A stretch of 33,878 bases of DNA from CAZCAC01 sp964496575. Lineage in GTDB: Bacteria > Planctomycetota > UBA1135 > GCA-002686595. This document shows, piece after piece, positions 1 through 7,876 of this stretch. Below the pieces are notes generated by a model. That model did no database searches. It was not told the DNA's origin and saw only the letters and a program-made list of their open reading frames with translations. The position numbers and the translations under genes are program-made. The stretch lies in the NCBI GenBank assembly GCA_964496575.1, contig CAZCAC010000092.1, forward strand, positions 1 to 33,878, in the 5' to 3' direction. Position 1 is the stretch's first letter, and every line of letters starts with the position of its first letter.

Positions 1-204
1 AGCTATGAAGGCCGACGCCGACGGTGACGGTGGCTGGGCAGGAGATCGAGGGGCTGAGCCCCCTCCTGCTCAGTTGCCGGAGCCAGAGCGCCGAGGCCTG
101 GGGCGTCGCCTGCCCCGGTGAACACGCCCACGTTCCGTTCGCCTGCGGCGAACGCCACGCCGGCATCGGGTCATTCCCGCCCGCCCTCGGCGAACGCCCC
201 ACCA
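1..204. other. Intergenic edge region with hairpins
   Basis: I can defend no gene here. It lies downstream of the minus-strand M20 gene and holds two inverted repeats. One is an 8-bp stem, CGTTCGCC with GGCGAACG around a 3-nt loop, at 136-154. The other is an imperfect GAGGGGC/GCCCCCTC stem at about 48-64. Neither has a T-tract, so they are weak terminator candidates at best. A short open frame ends at 121 but is not convincing. Confidence 0.4.
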
Positions 205-1383
205 CTACCGCGCTCGCGCCAGCTCCAGGAACCACGCCGTGCCCAGCGGCAACGCGTCCTCGTCGACGTCGAACTCCGCGTGGTGGTTCGGGCTGACGAT
301 CCCCTGCTCCTCCGAGCGTACGCCGAGGAAGGCGAAGCAAGCGGGCCTCTGCTCGCCGTACTTCGAGAAGTCCTCGCCGCCCATGATCGGGACCGGGTCC
401 GGAATCAGCGCACTCGCGCCGGCCACCTCCTCGATCGCCCGGGCGCCGCGCTCGGAGACGCCTGCATCGTTGATCAGGACGTCGTAGCCGCGCTCGTAGG
501 TGACCTCGGCGGTGCACCCCAGCGCTTCCGCCGCGTGCCTCGAGGTCTCCCCGATCATCTCCTCGAGCTGATCGCGGAACTCCCGGTCGAGATTGCGCAC
601 CGTGCCGAGCAGCTCCACCTCGTCGGAGATGACGTTGTGCGTGTGGCTCTGGCTGTGGATCGAGCTGATGGTCAGTACCGCCGGGTTCAGCGGGTCGCGC
701 CGCCGCGAGATCAGGTGCTGCAGCGCGGTGACCACCTGACAGGCGGCAGGAATCGGGTCGAGCGTTCGGTGCGGGATCGCCGCGTGCCCCCCAGACCCCC
801 GAATGACGATCCTCAACGAGTCCGCGGCGGCCATCAGCGGACCCGCGAGCACGCTGAAGAGCCCGCTCGGCAGGATGGTGAAGACGTGGAGACCGTAGAC
901 CTCATCGACCCCTTTCAGGCAGCCCGCCTCGATCAGCTGCCCCGCTCCGCCGGGCGGTGACTCCTCGGCGTGCTGGAAGAGGAAGCGAACGTTGTGGCGG
1001 GCGGTGACCTTTCCCTCGGCGAGCAATCGAGCCGCAACCATCAGCATCGCCATGTGCGCGTCGTGCCCGCAACAGTGCGCGACTCCCGGGGTCTCGCTGG
1101 CGTACCCGCTCTTCCGGCCGCCGGTCGTCTCCTGCATCGGCAGCGCATCCATGTCGGCGCGCAGGGCGATCGTCCTCTCCGCGCCCTCCACCCGAAGATC
1201 CGCCCACAAGCCGTGCATCCCCTCGGGTCGGACGATCGGCAAGCCGACCTCATCCAGATAGGCGGCGATCTTCTCCGCCGTTCGCTCCTCCTCGAAGGAG
1301 AGCTCGGGGTGCCGGTGGAAGTCGCGGCGAAGACGGGAGATCTCCTCCGCGGCCGTGCGGGCGAGGGCGAGGGGTTCGGACAT
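205..1383 (-). CDS. M20D-family amidohydrolase / metallopeptidase
   Basis: Predicted cytoplasmic zinc/manganese amidohydrolase of the IAA-amino-acid hydrolase / hippurate hydrolase / N-acyl-amino-acid deacylase group, 392 aa, the usual length. It shows the family motifs in order: RRDFHRHPELSFEE near residue 20, ALRADMDALPMQE at 73-85, CGHDAH at 105-110 with metal-ligand Cys105 and His107, the catalytic Glu pair in FQHAEE at 136-141, and MGGEDFS plus NHHAEFDVDE near the C terminus. These hydrolyse an amide bond of an N-acylated amino acid; the exact substrate cannot be read from sequence. The open frame extends 51 codons further upstream, but that extension is Arg/Pro/Gly-rich and not protein-like. 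I chose the ATG at 1383, which has a TACCAT -10-like hexamer 6 nt before it, suggesting a leaderless start. It is divergent from the lipoprotein gene at 1581. Confidence 0.9.
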   Translation of the reverse strand: MSEPLALARTAAEEISRLRRDFHRHPELSFEEERTAEKIAAYLDEVGLPIVRPEGMHGLWADLRVEGAERTIALRADMDALPMQETTGGRKSGYASETPGVAHCCGHDAHMAMLMVAARLLAEGKVTARHNVRFLFQHAEESPPGGAGQLIEAGCLKGVDEVYGLHVFTILPSGLFSVLAGPLMAAADSLRIVIRGSGGHAAIPHRTLDPIPAACQVVTALQHLISRRRDPLNPAVLTISSIHSQSHTHNVISDEVELLGTVRNLDREFRDQLEEMIGETSRHAAEALGCTAEVTYERGYDVLINDAGVSERGARAIEEVAGASALIPDPVPIMGGEDFSKYGEQRPACFAFLGVRSEEQGIVSPNHHAEFDVDEDALPLGTAWFLELARAR

Positions 1384-1389
1384 TCTCGG

Positions 1390-1395
1390 ATGGTA
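1390..1395 (-). promoter_or_regulatory. -10-like TACCAT, leaderless start candidate
   Basis: Reading the minus strand, TACCAT is followed by 6 nt and then the ATG of the M20 gene, which places the expected transcription start at or next to the A of the start codon. No Shine-Dalgarno is present and no clear -35 is visible. It belongs to the recurrent TAYCMT set in this window. Confidence 0.45.
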
Positions 1396-1530
1396 TCGGG
1401 CTGAGGGGTTCGGACGGCGATGCCCGGTGGGGCGACTCCCGGCCAGTCTGCCCCGGGCCCTGCGCCCCTTCCAGCGAATCCCGGTACCCGGGCCCGCCCC
1501 GGGATCCTGGCCCGCCGGACCGCGGTGTCC

Positions 1531-1536
1531 TACCAT
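1531..1536 (+). promoter_or_regulatory. -10-like TACCAT upstream of lipoprotein gene
   Basis: Same hexamer as the one serving the divergent M20 gene. From here the expected transcript would have a leader of about 38 nt before the ATG at 1581. The -35 region is weak (TGGCCC at 17-nt spacing). Confidence 0.3.
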
Positions 1537-1580
1537 GGCGTCTTCATCGATTCGCCCAGTCCACCCCGTCGCTCGATCCG

Positions 1581-2033
1581 ATGATCCGAATCCTCGTTCT
1601 CCTCGGCCTGTTGCCGGCCCTCGTGGGCTGCACCGCCTCGTCCCGTCAGCTGGTCCCCTTGCCCGACCAGGACGTCGAGATCGCCGACCGCGAGCAGTGT
1701 CGGGTGTACATCGCGCGCGACGGAGAGTGGCACGGCTCGCCCCGGGGCATCCTCGTCTACGACGACGAGCAGCCGATCGGGATCCTGGAACAGGAGACCT
1801 ACCTCTGCTGGGAGCGCGCGCCGGGCCGCGGGCAACTCCGGGTGGTCTTCAAGGACCAGAAGCTCGCTTCGGGAGATTTCGCCACGCGGCTCGAGATCGA
1901 CCACGTGGCGGGCGAGGTGCGGTATGTCCAGGTCGTCGCGGGCAACGACCTCAGCCGGCCGCTACCCCGGCTGATCGATCCCGAGAAGGGTGCGGCGCTC
2001 ATCGCGACACGACAGTCCCCCGCCGAGGACTGA
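1581..2033 (+). CDS. Small lipoprotein, DUF2846-like
   Basis: 150-aa predicted lipoprotein. The N terminus has a hydrophobic signal and a lipobox, LVGC, with lipidated Cys at residue 17; the next residues TASS give no clear inner-membrane retention signal. The mature part reads like a compact beta domain: a strand with RVYIARDGEWHG, then ILVYDDEQPIGIL, then a tyrosine-containing Y-L-C-W-E segment, and later EVRYVQVV. This pattern (R-x-Y-x-x-R, a short 'cargo' strand, G-x-L, then G-x-x-x-Y-x) fits the DUF2846 lipoprotein family, whose function is unknown. The gene stands alone between a divergent M20 gene and a convergent radical SAM gene. There is no Shine-Dalgarno before the chosen ATG, so the start rests on the signal peptide. 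Confidence 0.75.
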   Translation: MIRILVLLGLLPALVGCTASSRQLVPLPDQDVEIADREQCRVYIARDGEWHGSPRGILVYDDEQPIGILEQETYLCWERAPGRGQLRVVFKDQKLASGDFATRLEIDHVAGEVRYVQVVAGNDLSRPLPRLIDPEKGAALIATRQSPAED

Positions 2034-2048
2034 GTCGACGAGCCGGAG

Positions 2049-3020
2049 TCAGTGCAGGACCTCGGTCTGGAGGGCGATCTCGTCCACCGGGCGGCCCCGG
2101 TAGCCGGTCTCGCGGACGGTCCGGAAGAGCACCTCCGTCGCGGCACAGTAGTTCTCGTACGCGCTCCAGCCGTACTTCGCCGCGACCGCCGGGCAACGGC
2201 CGCGACAGGATTCCTGCCACTCGCACCCGCTGCAGAACTCCTCGCACAGGCGCCGCAGCTCCTCGAAGTTCAACTCCTGGTCGGGGAGGCTCAGCTCGTC
2301 GCAGGCGTGACGCCCCCCCGACGGGTCGAGGTAGACGAGGTCGGTGCCGACACCGCAGGGAAACCCCCGGAGAGAGCTCTCGGAGAGCTTCCCGCCGAGG
2401 CACGAAGCGGCGTAGTCGAGAGGAACGAAGGAATGATCGGGGTACTCGTGAGCGAGGGCGACGAGGGCCAGGAGCTGCTGGTGGTACCGCTCCCTGGTGA
2501 ACGGCAGCTCGGCGTCGTTCAGGAGCTGCCAGTAGACGTGGCTGACGTGCGGCATCATCTCGAGCAGCATCTCCTCCAGGGGCTCCCCGATGTAGATCAT
2601 CCGCGCGATCACGGGGAGCCTCTCGGCGATCTCCGCCAGCTCCGGCCAGGACATCGACTGGAGCGTGTGCGCGTTCACCGAGACGGACAGGTACCAGAGG
2701 TCCTCGAGCAAGGGCAGCAGGTTCTCCAGCTTCGTCCCGTTGGTCTGCACGGCGAAGCGCCACTCGACCTCGGCGTGACTCGATCGGAGAGCCTGCATCA
2801 CGTCGGCCATTCGAAAGGGGTAGAGGGACGGTTCCCCCCCGTAGAAGACGACGTCGCACTCACCGCTTCCTTCGAGGGCGTCCCCGACCGCCTCGACCAG
2901 CGGCTCGAGGGCGAAGCGCTGCCGGTCCTCGTCCGATCTCGCCTTCCAGAAACACCAGCTGCAATCGAGGTTGCACGACTCGGTCACGGACAGGTAGATC
3001 TGCTTCGTCGATTGGCTCAC
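2049..3020 (-). CDS. Radical SAM enzyme with SPASM domain
   Basis: 323-aa radical SAM enzyme. The SAM-binding [4Fe-4S] motif CNLDCSWC (Cys16, Cys20, Cys23) sits near the N terminus and GGEPS at 61-65. The C-terminal third carries a textbook SPASM cysteine set: Cys222, then Gly235-X4-Cys240, then C-X2-C-X5-C-X3-C at 263-276, and Cys292. That is the arrangement of anaerobic sulfatase-maturating enzymes and peptide-modifying maturases, which hold two auxiliary Fe-S clusters and modify side chains of a protein or peptide. The start is GTG, overlapping the stop of the upstream LETM1-like gene as GTGA, so the pair should be translationally coupled. No small RiPP-like precursor gene is next to it; the neighbouring LETM1-like protein is therefore a candidate substrate or partner (inference). 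Substrate unknown. Confidence 0.88.
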   Translation of the reverse strand: MSQSTKQIYLSVTESCNLDCSWCFWKARSDEDRQRFALEPLVEAVGDALEGSGECDVVFYGGEPSLYPFRMADVMQALRSSHAEVEWRFAVQTNGTKLENLLPLLEDLWYLSVSVNAHTLQSMSWPELAEIAERLPVIARMIYIGEPLEEMLLEMMPHVSHVYWQLLNDAELPFTRERYHQQLLALVALAHEYPDHSFVPLDYAASCLGGKLSESSLRGFPCGVGTDLVYLDPSGGRHACDELSLPDQELNFEELRRLCEEFCSGCEWQESCRGRCPAVAAKYGWSAYENYCAATEVLFRTVRETGYRGRPVDEIALQTEVLH

Positions 3021-4009
3021 GATACTGTTCCTTCCTCGTCACCGGCCCCCTGCTCGAGGGCGGCGAGGGTTTCATAGATCATCTCCACCGGCAGCCAGCG
3101 ATCCAGCCCCGGCGCGTGGATCAGGGAGAAGTCGGGGAGCGGTTCCTGGAGTAGATCGGCCAGCGTGAACGGCCCCTGGACCTCGCCGCCCGCGCTGGAG
3201 TACCAGCCTCCCGAGGTGGCGTGGTTCCGGACGAGCTCGAGCAGCCGCTCACGATCGGCCTTGATCGCCTGCCACTCCTCGTCCCCGAGCACTCCGTCGC
3301 GATCGAAGTCGTAGAGCACGCGCAGCTGCGGGTGACGGAGCAGGGTCCGGATGCGGTCCTCTCGATCGCGCTCCGTCTCCTCCAGCCGGCGGGCCGTGGT
3401 GCGGACGCGCGTCGCTTCTTCCGCCAGGCCTCCCTCATCGAGCGATCGCGCGGTCCGCTCCAGCCGATCGAGCAGGTGTGCGTGCCGCCATACCGACGGC
3501 AGGAGGCCGAGGCGCCGCAGCACGAAGGGAGTGATCAGCGCCGCGCCGGGCACGGGCGCCAGCGCCATGGCGGTGGCCGGGATGGCGCGAAAGACGTCGG
3601 CCAGCTGCGCCCTGACCAGCGACTCCTCCTCCGTCGAGAAGTGCTTGATCTCTCCCTTCACTCGCCGGGTCAGGAGACTCAGGAGCGTCCGGCTCTGCCC
3701 CAGCTCGCGCAGGAACAGCTCCCACTGCCGACTCGCGACCGAACGGAGGTTTCCACCGACGCGCCCCCACAAGCCGGCGGGGGCGGCGCTCTCTCGCAGG
3801 TCCTCGATCTGGTCCGCGGCTTCCGCGTGCCCCTCCTTCCGGAGGTGGGCTTCGAGCTCGTCGAGCTCCTCGCGAATGTCCTCCTGCTTGTCCGCCGCGC
3901 GAGTGAGGGCCTGGGCCAGCTCGCCGGGAAGTTCCGGGCGCTCGGTCACGTACGCGAGCCTACCGGTCCTTTGCAGGTCCGTCCACCATGGCGTCGTGAC
4001 GGCGAGCAC
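3017..4009 (-). CDS. LETM1-like / EF-hand / GYF-domain protein
   Basis: 330-aa protein with an unusual domain order. Residues 30-75 are Glu/Lys-rich and probably helical or coiled coil. Residues 85-175 resemble the LETM1 ribosome-binding-like domain: a K-x-x-x-E-x-x-x-F basic stretch, then R-A-I-P and an Ala/Pro-rich hydrophobic segment ending FVLRRLGLLPSVW. A single EF-hand loop follows, with DFDRDGVLGDEE at 234-245 providing Asp234, Asp236, Asp238 and Glu245. The C-terminal part, 268-308, matches the GYF_2 (DUF4339) pattern: GGWY, QGPFT, then a closing RWLPV. No cleavable signal is evident; residues 145-170 could insert in a membrane. The start is GTG at 4009 with no strong Shine-Dalgarno, so it is uncertain. 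It is the first gene of a two-gene operon with the radical SAM enzyme. Family assignments are from motif reading; function unknown. Confidence 0.72.
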   Translation of the reverse strand: MLAVTTPWWTDLQRTGRLAYVTERPELPGELAQALTRAADKQEDIREELDELEAHLRKEGHAEAADQIEDLRESAAPAGLWGRVGGNLRSVASRQWELFLRELGQSRTLLSLLTRRVKGEIKHFSTEEESLVRAQLADVFRAIPATAMALAPVPGAALITPFVLRRLGLLPSVWRHAHLLDRLERTARSLDEGGLAEEATRVRTTARRLEETERDREDRIRTLLRHPQLRVLYDFDRDGVLGDEEWQAIKADRERLLELVRNHATSGGWYSSAGGEVQGPFTLADLLQEPLPDFSLIHAPGLDRWLPVEMIYETLAALEQGAGDEEGTVS

Positions 4010-4022
4010 GCTCGACTCGATT

Positions 4023-4036
4023 GGACCCGACGGTCC
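4023..4036. promoter_or_regulatory. Dyad in divergent promoter region
   Basis: Perfect 5-bp arms GGACC and GGTCC around CGAC, partly extendable, lying between the divergent LETM1-like and DUF819 genes. On the plus strand a TTGGAC at 4021-4026, 18 nt upstream of TAGAAC at 4045-4050, overlaps this dyad, so it could be an operator. Short arms make chance occurrence possible. Confidence 0.25.
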
Positions 4037-4056
4037 GATTCAGCTAGAACGTGTCC

Positions 4057-5355
4057 ATGATCGCACTCTTCCCCACCGCCGCTCAGGTCGCTGTCGAGGG
4101 ACCCGCCGGTCCGATGATCACCGACCCAGTCGGCATCCTCGCCGTCCTCTTGGCCGCGCTGGCCCTGATCTTCTGGTTCGGTGAGCAGCCTGTCGGCCGG
4201 CGCATCTTCGGGATCGTCCCCAAGCTGGTCTTCTGCTACTTCGTCCCCACCGCGCTGACCACTTTCGGGATCCTACCCTCAGAATCGGTGCTGTACGTCT
4301 GGATCAAGGCGTACATGCTGCCCGCCAGCCTGTTACTCTTGATCCTCGCTCTCGACGTGCCGGGGATCATCCGGCTCGGTCCCAAGGCGGGGATCATGCT
4401 GCTGGCCGGAACGACCGGCGTGGTCGCCGGCGCCCCGCTGGCGCTCCTCTGCTTCCAGTCCTTCCTCCCCCCCGAGACTTGGCAGGGGATGACCGCCCTG
4501 TGCGGGAGCTGGATCGGCGGCGGGGCGAACATGGTCGCCCTGGGCGAGATCGCCGGTTGCAGCGCCGACATGTTCGGCAAGATGATCATCGTCGACGTCT
4601 TCATCGCGAATATCTGGATGGGGGTGCTTCTCTACGCCTCCGGCCGACAGAAGCGCATCGACGAGTGGACCGGGGCGAATACCGAGGCCCTGGAGGATCT
4701 CCAGCGACGCGTGGCCGCATTCCAGGAGAAGACCCAGCGCATCCCGACCCTGACCGACCTGATCATCATCGTGGCGCTCGGTTTCGTCGGCGCCTACCTC
4801 GCCTACCTCTCGGGCGGATGGGTGGCGGAGCAGGTCCAGGTGGTCGACTCGCGGGCCACGGCGAGCGCGCGGGCGGAGGACCCGACGGCCGCGGAGGTCT
4901 ACAAGCCGTTCCTGTCCGGCACCACCTGGAAGTTCATCCTGATCACCACCGTGGGCGTGATCCTCTCCTTCACCCGCGCGCGCACCCTCGAGGGCGCCGG
5001 CGCCTCGAAGGTCGGCTCCGTGATGCTCTACCTCCTGGTCGCCTCGATCGGCGCCCACGCGGACTTCCGGACGATCCTCGAGGCACCGCTCCTGATCGCG
5101 GTCGGGGCCGTCTGGATGACCGTCCACATCGTCGTGTTGCTCTCGATCGGCTGGCTGATCAAGGCCCCGATCTTCTTCGTCGCGGTCGGCAGCCAGGCCA
5201 ACATCGGCGGCGCGGCGAGCGCCCCGGTCGTGGCCAGCGCCTTCCACCCGACGCTGGCTCCGGTCGGCGTGCTGCTGGCGGTCGCCGGGTACGTGCTGGG
5301 GACGTACGCCGGGTTGCTGTGCATGTTCCTGTTGAAGCTGGTGGCGGGGGCGTAG
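4057..5355 (+). CDS. DUF819 family integral membrane protein
   Basis: 432-aa polytopic inner-membrane protein with about ten hydrophobic segments. The signature CGSWIGGGANMVA near residue 150, followed by MFGKMIIVDVFIANIWMG, and a second glycine-rich repeat-like stretch near the C terminus (GSQANIGGAASAPVVASAF) are typical of DUF819 (YjcL-like) proteins, which resemble transporters with an inverted repeat. A hydrophilic loop of about 60 residues (near 190-250) and another around Glu/Thr-rich residues 265-285 separate the halves. Substrate unknown. Two starts are possible: GTG at 4051 and ATG at 4057. I prefer the ATG because a weak -10 (TAGAAC, 4045-4050) lies 6 nt before it, as in other leaderless candidates here. 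The gene is convergent with the sulfatase-like gene. Confidence 0.85.
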   Translation: MIALFPTAAQVAVEGPAGPMITDPVGILAVLLAALALIFWFGEQPVGRRIFGIVPKLVFCYFVPTALTTFGILPSESVLYVWIKAYMLPASLLLLILALDVPGIIRLGPKAGIMLLAGTTGVVAGAPLALLCFQSFLPPETWQGMTALCGSWIGGGANMVALGEIAGCSADMFGKMIIVDVFIANIWMGVLLYASGRQKRIDEWTGANTEALEDLQRRVAAFQEKTQRIPTLTDLIIIVALGFVGAYLAYLSGGWVAEQVQVVDSRATASARAEDPTAAEVYKPFLSGTTWKFILITTVGVILSFTRARTLEGAGASKVGSVMLYLLVASIGAHADFRTILEAPLLIAVGAVWMTVHIVVLLSIGWLIKAPIFFVAVGSQANIGGAASAPVVASAFHPTLAPVGVLLAVAGYVLGTYAGLLCMFLLKLVAGA

Positions 5356-5423
5356 GGGGTTGATGGGGCTGGGGCTCCAGATGAACACAGAGGCAACCAC
5401 GACCCACCACCCTCATCCCCCCT
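5356..5423. other. Convergent intergenic spacer
   Basis: Short G-rich then A/C-rich spacer between two convergent stops. It contains GAACACAGAGG at 5383-5393, which resembles the ACACAGAG-type repeats at the right end of the window. No clear terminator hairpin. Confidence 0.35.
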
Positions 5424-7541
5424 TCACTCGCCGGCCTCCGGATCGATCCCACCCGCATAACCGAGATCGACCAGCCAGCGGATCTGCTCCAGATCCCGGT
5501 CGGTGGTGATGTACTCGGGGAGCGGCATCGACGCGTCCCAGCGGCGCAGCACCGCCCAGAGGCGGTACATGTCCGGCGGGGCCTCGGGAAAGAGATCGTG
5601 TCCCTCCTCGGGATCCTGCTCCAGGTCGAAGAAGCGCACCCAGGCGTCGTCACGGAAGAGCGCATCCGGGTCCTCCATCGTGAGCAGTGAGCGGGGCACG
5701 ATCAGCTTGTGGGTACTATCCTGAACGGACATGAACAGGTTGTTCTCCGCGAAGGTGTACCGCTCCGGCGCACCCTCGAGCTCGACCCCCTCGTCGGCGG
5801 CGCGCACCGCGGGCAGGAAGCTCACCCCGTCGACCGCGATCTCCCCATCCTCGGAAGGCAGCTCGAGCCCGGCCAGATCGCAGAGCGTGGGCAGGATGTC
5901 GATCGTCTCCACGATCCCCGACACACGAACCCCCTCGGAGAGACGCCCGGGAGCGGAGATCACGAAGGGGACCCGGAGGTTGGTCTGCCACATGTGATTG
6001 TGCTCCCAGTAGCGCATCTCTCCGCTCTCTGTCGCGGTTCGCACCCGGCGAAGCTCGCCGAGGTCCTCGCCGTGGTCGGCAGTGACGATGACGATCGTAT
6101 CGTCGGCCATGCCCAGCGCCTCCAGCTCCCCCATCAGCTCACCGATCATCGCGTCCGCCTGGGCCGTGCCGGCCGCGTAGAGATCGCGGATTCGCTCGAG
6201 GTCCTCGGGGTTCGGTGTGTACTCCCCTGCCTCGATCGCATAGCGATGCATCGCGTAGAAGGCGTCGAAGGGGCCGTCGTACTCCGGATCGAGGTACGGC
6301 TCGCGGTGGCACTTCGGCGGGTCGTAGGGCGTGTGCGTCGAGTACAGGTGGACCATCGCCATCCAGCGCCGATCCCGGTGCTCGGCCAACCACTCACGCG
6401 CGGTGTTGACCACGAGGCTCGAGTCCACCCGCTGCTTGAGCTTGTTCTGGAGGACCCAGAGGAGCAACTCCGAACGGAAGTGGCTCCACCGGCTGTCGAC
6501 CTCCACGGGATCGTGTCCCAGCACCGCCTCGGAGTAGACGTCGAAACCCCGGGCGAGACCGGAGCCGTGGGAAAGTGCGCCGGTCATGAAGGTCGCGGTC
6601 GCGTAGTCCTCGTCGCGCAGGAGCTCTCCCGTGCCGGCCAGTCGGGCAGTCTTCAGGTGGAGCGGCAGGGTGAGGTTCGGTCTCATCCGGACCCCCGGCT
6701 TCTGCGCCACCAGACCGTGGCGGCGAGGGTACTTCCCGGTGAGGATCGAACCGAAGCTGGTCAGCGTGTAGGGAGCCTGCGCGTAGCAGTTCTCCAGCAC
6801 GACACCTTTCTCCGCCAGAGCGTCGATGTTCGGCGTCCCGACCCGATCGTTCCCGTAGCAGCCGAGGTGATCCGCACGCAGCGCGTCGACGACCACCAGG
6901 AGGACGTTGGGAGTCGTGCGGTTACGTTCGTTGATCACGCCCCGCCCCTCGACCTTTGCACTCTCCGAACGAGTGAAGAGGAAACCGCCGGCGATGCAAA
7001 CGAGGACGGCGACGTGCACTCCCCAGCGCACGCGCTCGGGAACGCGTACCAGCGCACGAGCGGCGAATACCGCTAGGACGAAGGCCACGACCGCCTGCAC
7101 CGCCGCGGCGGCCAACCGCTCGGGTGAGACCGAGGAGTGCCCGTAGAACACGAACGGGCGCGTCCACCAGTAGACCTCGGCGAAGATCCCGACGAACAGT
7201 ATCACGATCAGGAGTCGACGCAGCCGGGCGACGAAGCACTGCGAGCGCAGGCGGACGTGCAGGAGCAGCGCCGCTGGCAGAAGGAGGGCGGCCGCCAGCA
7301 GCGAATAGCTCATCACCGACGCCGCGTAACAGCCGAGAGAGCCGACGACCCCCAGGGGAGTCGCGACGTGCTGGTCGGCGACGACAGCGTCGATCAATCC
7401 GAATAGGAAGCCGACCAGAGCGGCCGCCGAGAGGGCGGCCAGCATGGTTCCCAGTAGTCCGGGGAAACGCATTCCTGGTAGGTACGAGAACGAGAACTGA
7501 TTGCCGCCGTCGCGAGAATCGGCGGATGGCTGTTGACTCAT
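5424..7541 (-). CDS. Membrane sulfatase-like hydrolase, Thr nucleophile
   Basis: 705-aa alkaline-phosphatase-superfamily enzyme. The N terminus has about five hydrophobic segments (residues 25-55, 64-96, 110-125, 145-163, 175-190); the catalytic domain follows from about residue 210 and probably faces the periplasm. Metal-site motifs are present: VVVDALRADHLGCYG at 216-230, THTPYDPP, TADHGEDLGE, and a late HNHMWQTNLRVPFV. At the nucleophile position sulfatases have C/S-x-P-x-R; here, anchored on the downstream ILTGKYP, the residue is Thr259 (PYTLTSFGS), and the Pro and Arg are also absent. This fits the Thr-nucleophile branch, including phospho- or phosphoethanolamine-transferase-like enzymes, better than a true sulfatase. 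The start at 7541 is set by a good Shine-Dalgarno, GGAGG, 9 nt upstream; a longer frame to 7622 is not needed. Substrate unknown. Confidence 0.85.
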   Translation of the reverse strand: MSQQPSADSRDGGNQFSFSYLPGMRFPGLLGTMLAALSAAALVGFLFGLIDAVVADQHVATPLGVVGSLGCYAASVMSYSLLAAALLLPAALLLHVRLRSQCFVARLRRLLIVILFVGIFAEVYWWTRPFVFYGHSSVSPERLAAAAVQAVVAFVLAVFAARALVRVPERVRWGVHVAVLVCIAGGFLFTRSESAKVEGRGVINERNRTTPNVLLVVVDALRADHLGCYGNDRVGTPNIDALAEKGVVLENCYAQAPYTLTSFGSILTGKYPRRHGLVAQKPGVRMRPNLTLPLHLKTARLAGTGELLRDEDYATATFMTGALSHGSGLARGFDVYSEAVLGHDPVEVDSRWSHFRSELLLWVLQNKLKQRVDSSLVVNTAREWLAEHRDRRWMAMVHLYSTHTPYDPPKCHREPYLDPEYDGPFDAFYAMHRYAIEAGEYTPNPEDLERIRDLYAAGTAQADAMIGELMGELEALGMADDTIVIVTADHGEDLGELRRVRTATESGEMRYWEHNHMWQTNLRVPFVISAPGRLSEGVRVSGIVETIDILPTLCDLAGLELPSEDGEIAVDGVSFLPAVRAADEGVELEGAPERYTFAENNLFMSVQDSTHKLIVPRSLLTMEDPDALFRDDAWVRFFDLEQDPEEGHDLFPEAPPDMYRLWAVLRRWDASMPLPEYITTDRDLEQIRWLVDLGYAGGIDPEAGE

Positions 7542-7876
7542 CAATGGGGACCTCCGGAGTGCTGTTTCGGACGCGCCGGTGCCCCGACCTGAGCCAACCC
7601 CGCCGAAAAGCGCCGCGAGCACGGCGAGAATCCCCAGCGGGCCTCCAGTGTAAGGAAATGCCCCGTCCCCGATAGGGCTGAAACGCCGGGGGAGAGCGCT
7701 GCGTATCCCCTCCCGGCCCAGGAAGAACCCTCCAGCGCCTGGCGCGGGCCGACACCCGCGACCCGAGCGGTCAACGGACGGCTCGAACCACGGTTCTCGA
7801 GGGCTTCAAGGCCCTCCCTGGCCTGCCCTGCCTGTTTTCTGCGCGCAACGCGCAGAAACCGACTCCAAGTAGAAAC
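7542..7876. other. Divergent intergenic region, 335 bp
   Basis: No gene seen. It separates the minus-strand sulfatase-like gene from the plus-strand secreted-protein operon and must hold both promoters. On the minus strand TACACT (complement of 7647-7652) is a possible -10. Two inverted repeats lie toward the right end: GAGGGC/GCCCTC around 6 nt at 7799-7816, and a perfect 10-bp stem at 7836-7858. No convincing plus-strand -10 was found. Confidence 0.5.
7836..7858. repeat. Perfect 10-bp inverted repeat before a start codon
   Basis: Arms TTTCTGCGCG and CGCGCAGAAA are separated by CAA. The repeat ends 18 nt before the ATG at 7877, so it would form a hairpin in the mRNA leader or serve as a dimeric operator. 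There is no T-tract on either strand, which argues against an intrinsic terminator. Confidence 0.55.

Noticed and set aside
2..121. Possible C-terminal end of a gene entering from the left, with a KADADGDG EF-hand-like run
   Set aside because: Only about 39 codons, and the third codon positions lose GC bias after the first dozen codons. Needs sequence to the left.
2049..7541. Radical SAM enzyme as maturase (anSME) of the nearby sulfatase-like protein
   Set aside because: The sulfatase-like protein has no Cys or Ser at the modified position, so there is nothing for an anSME to convert.
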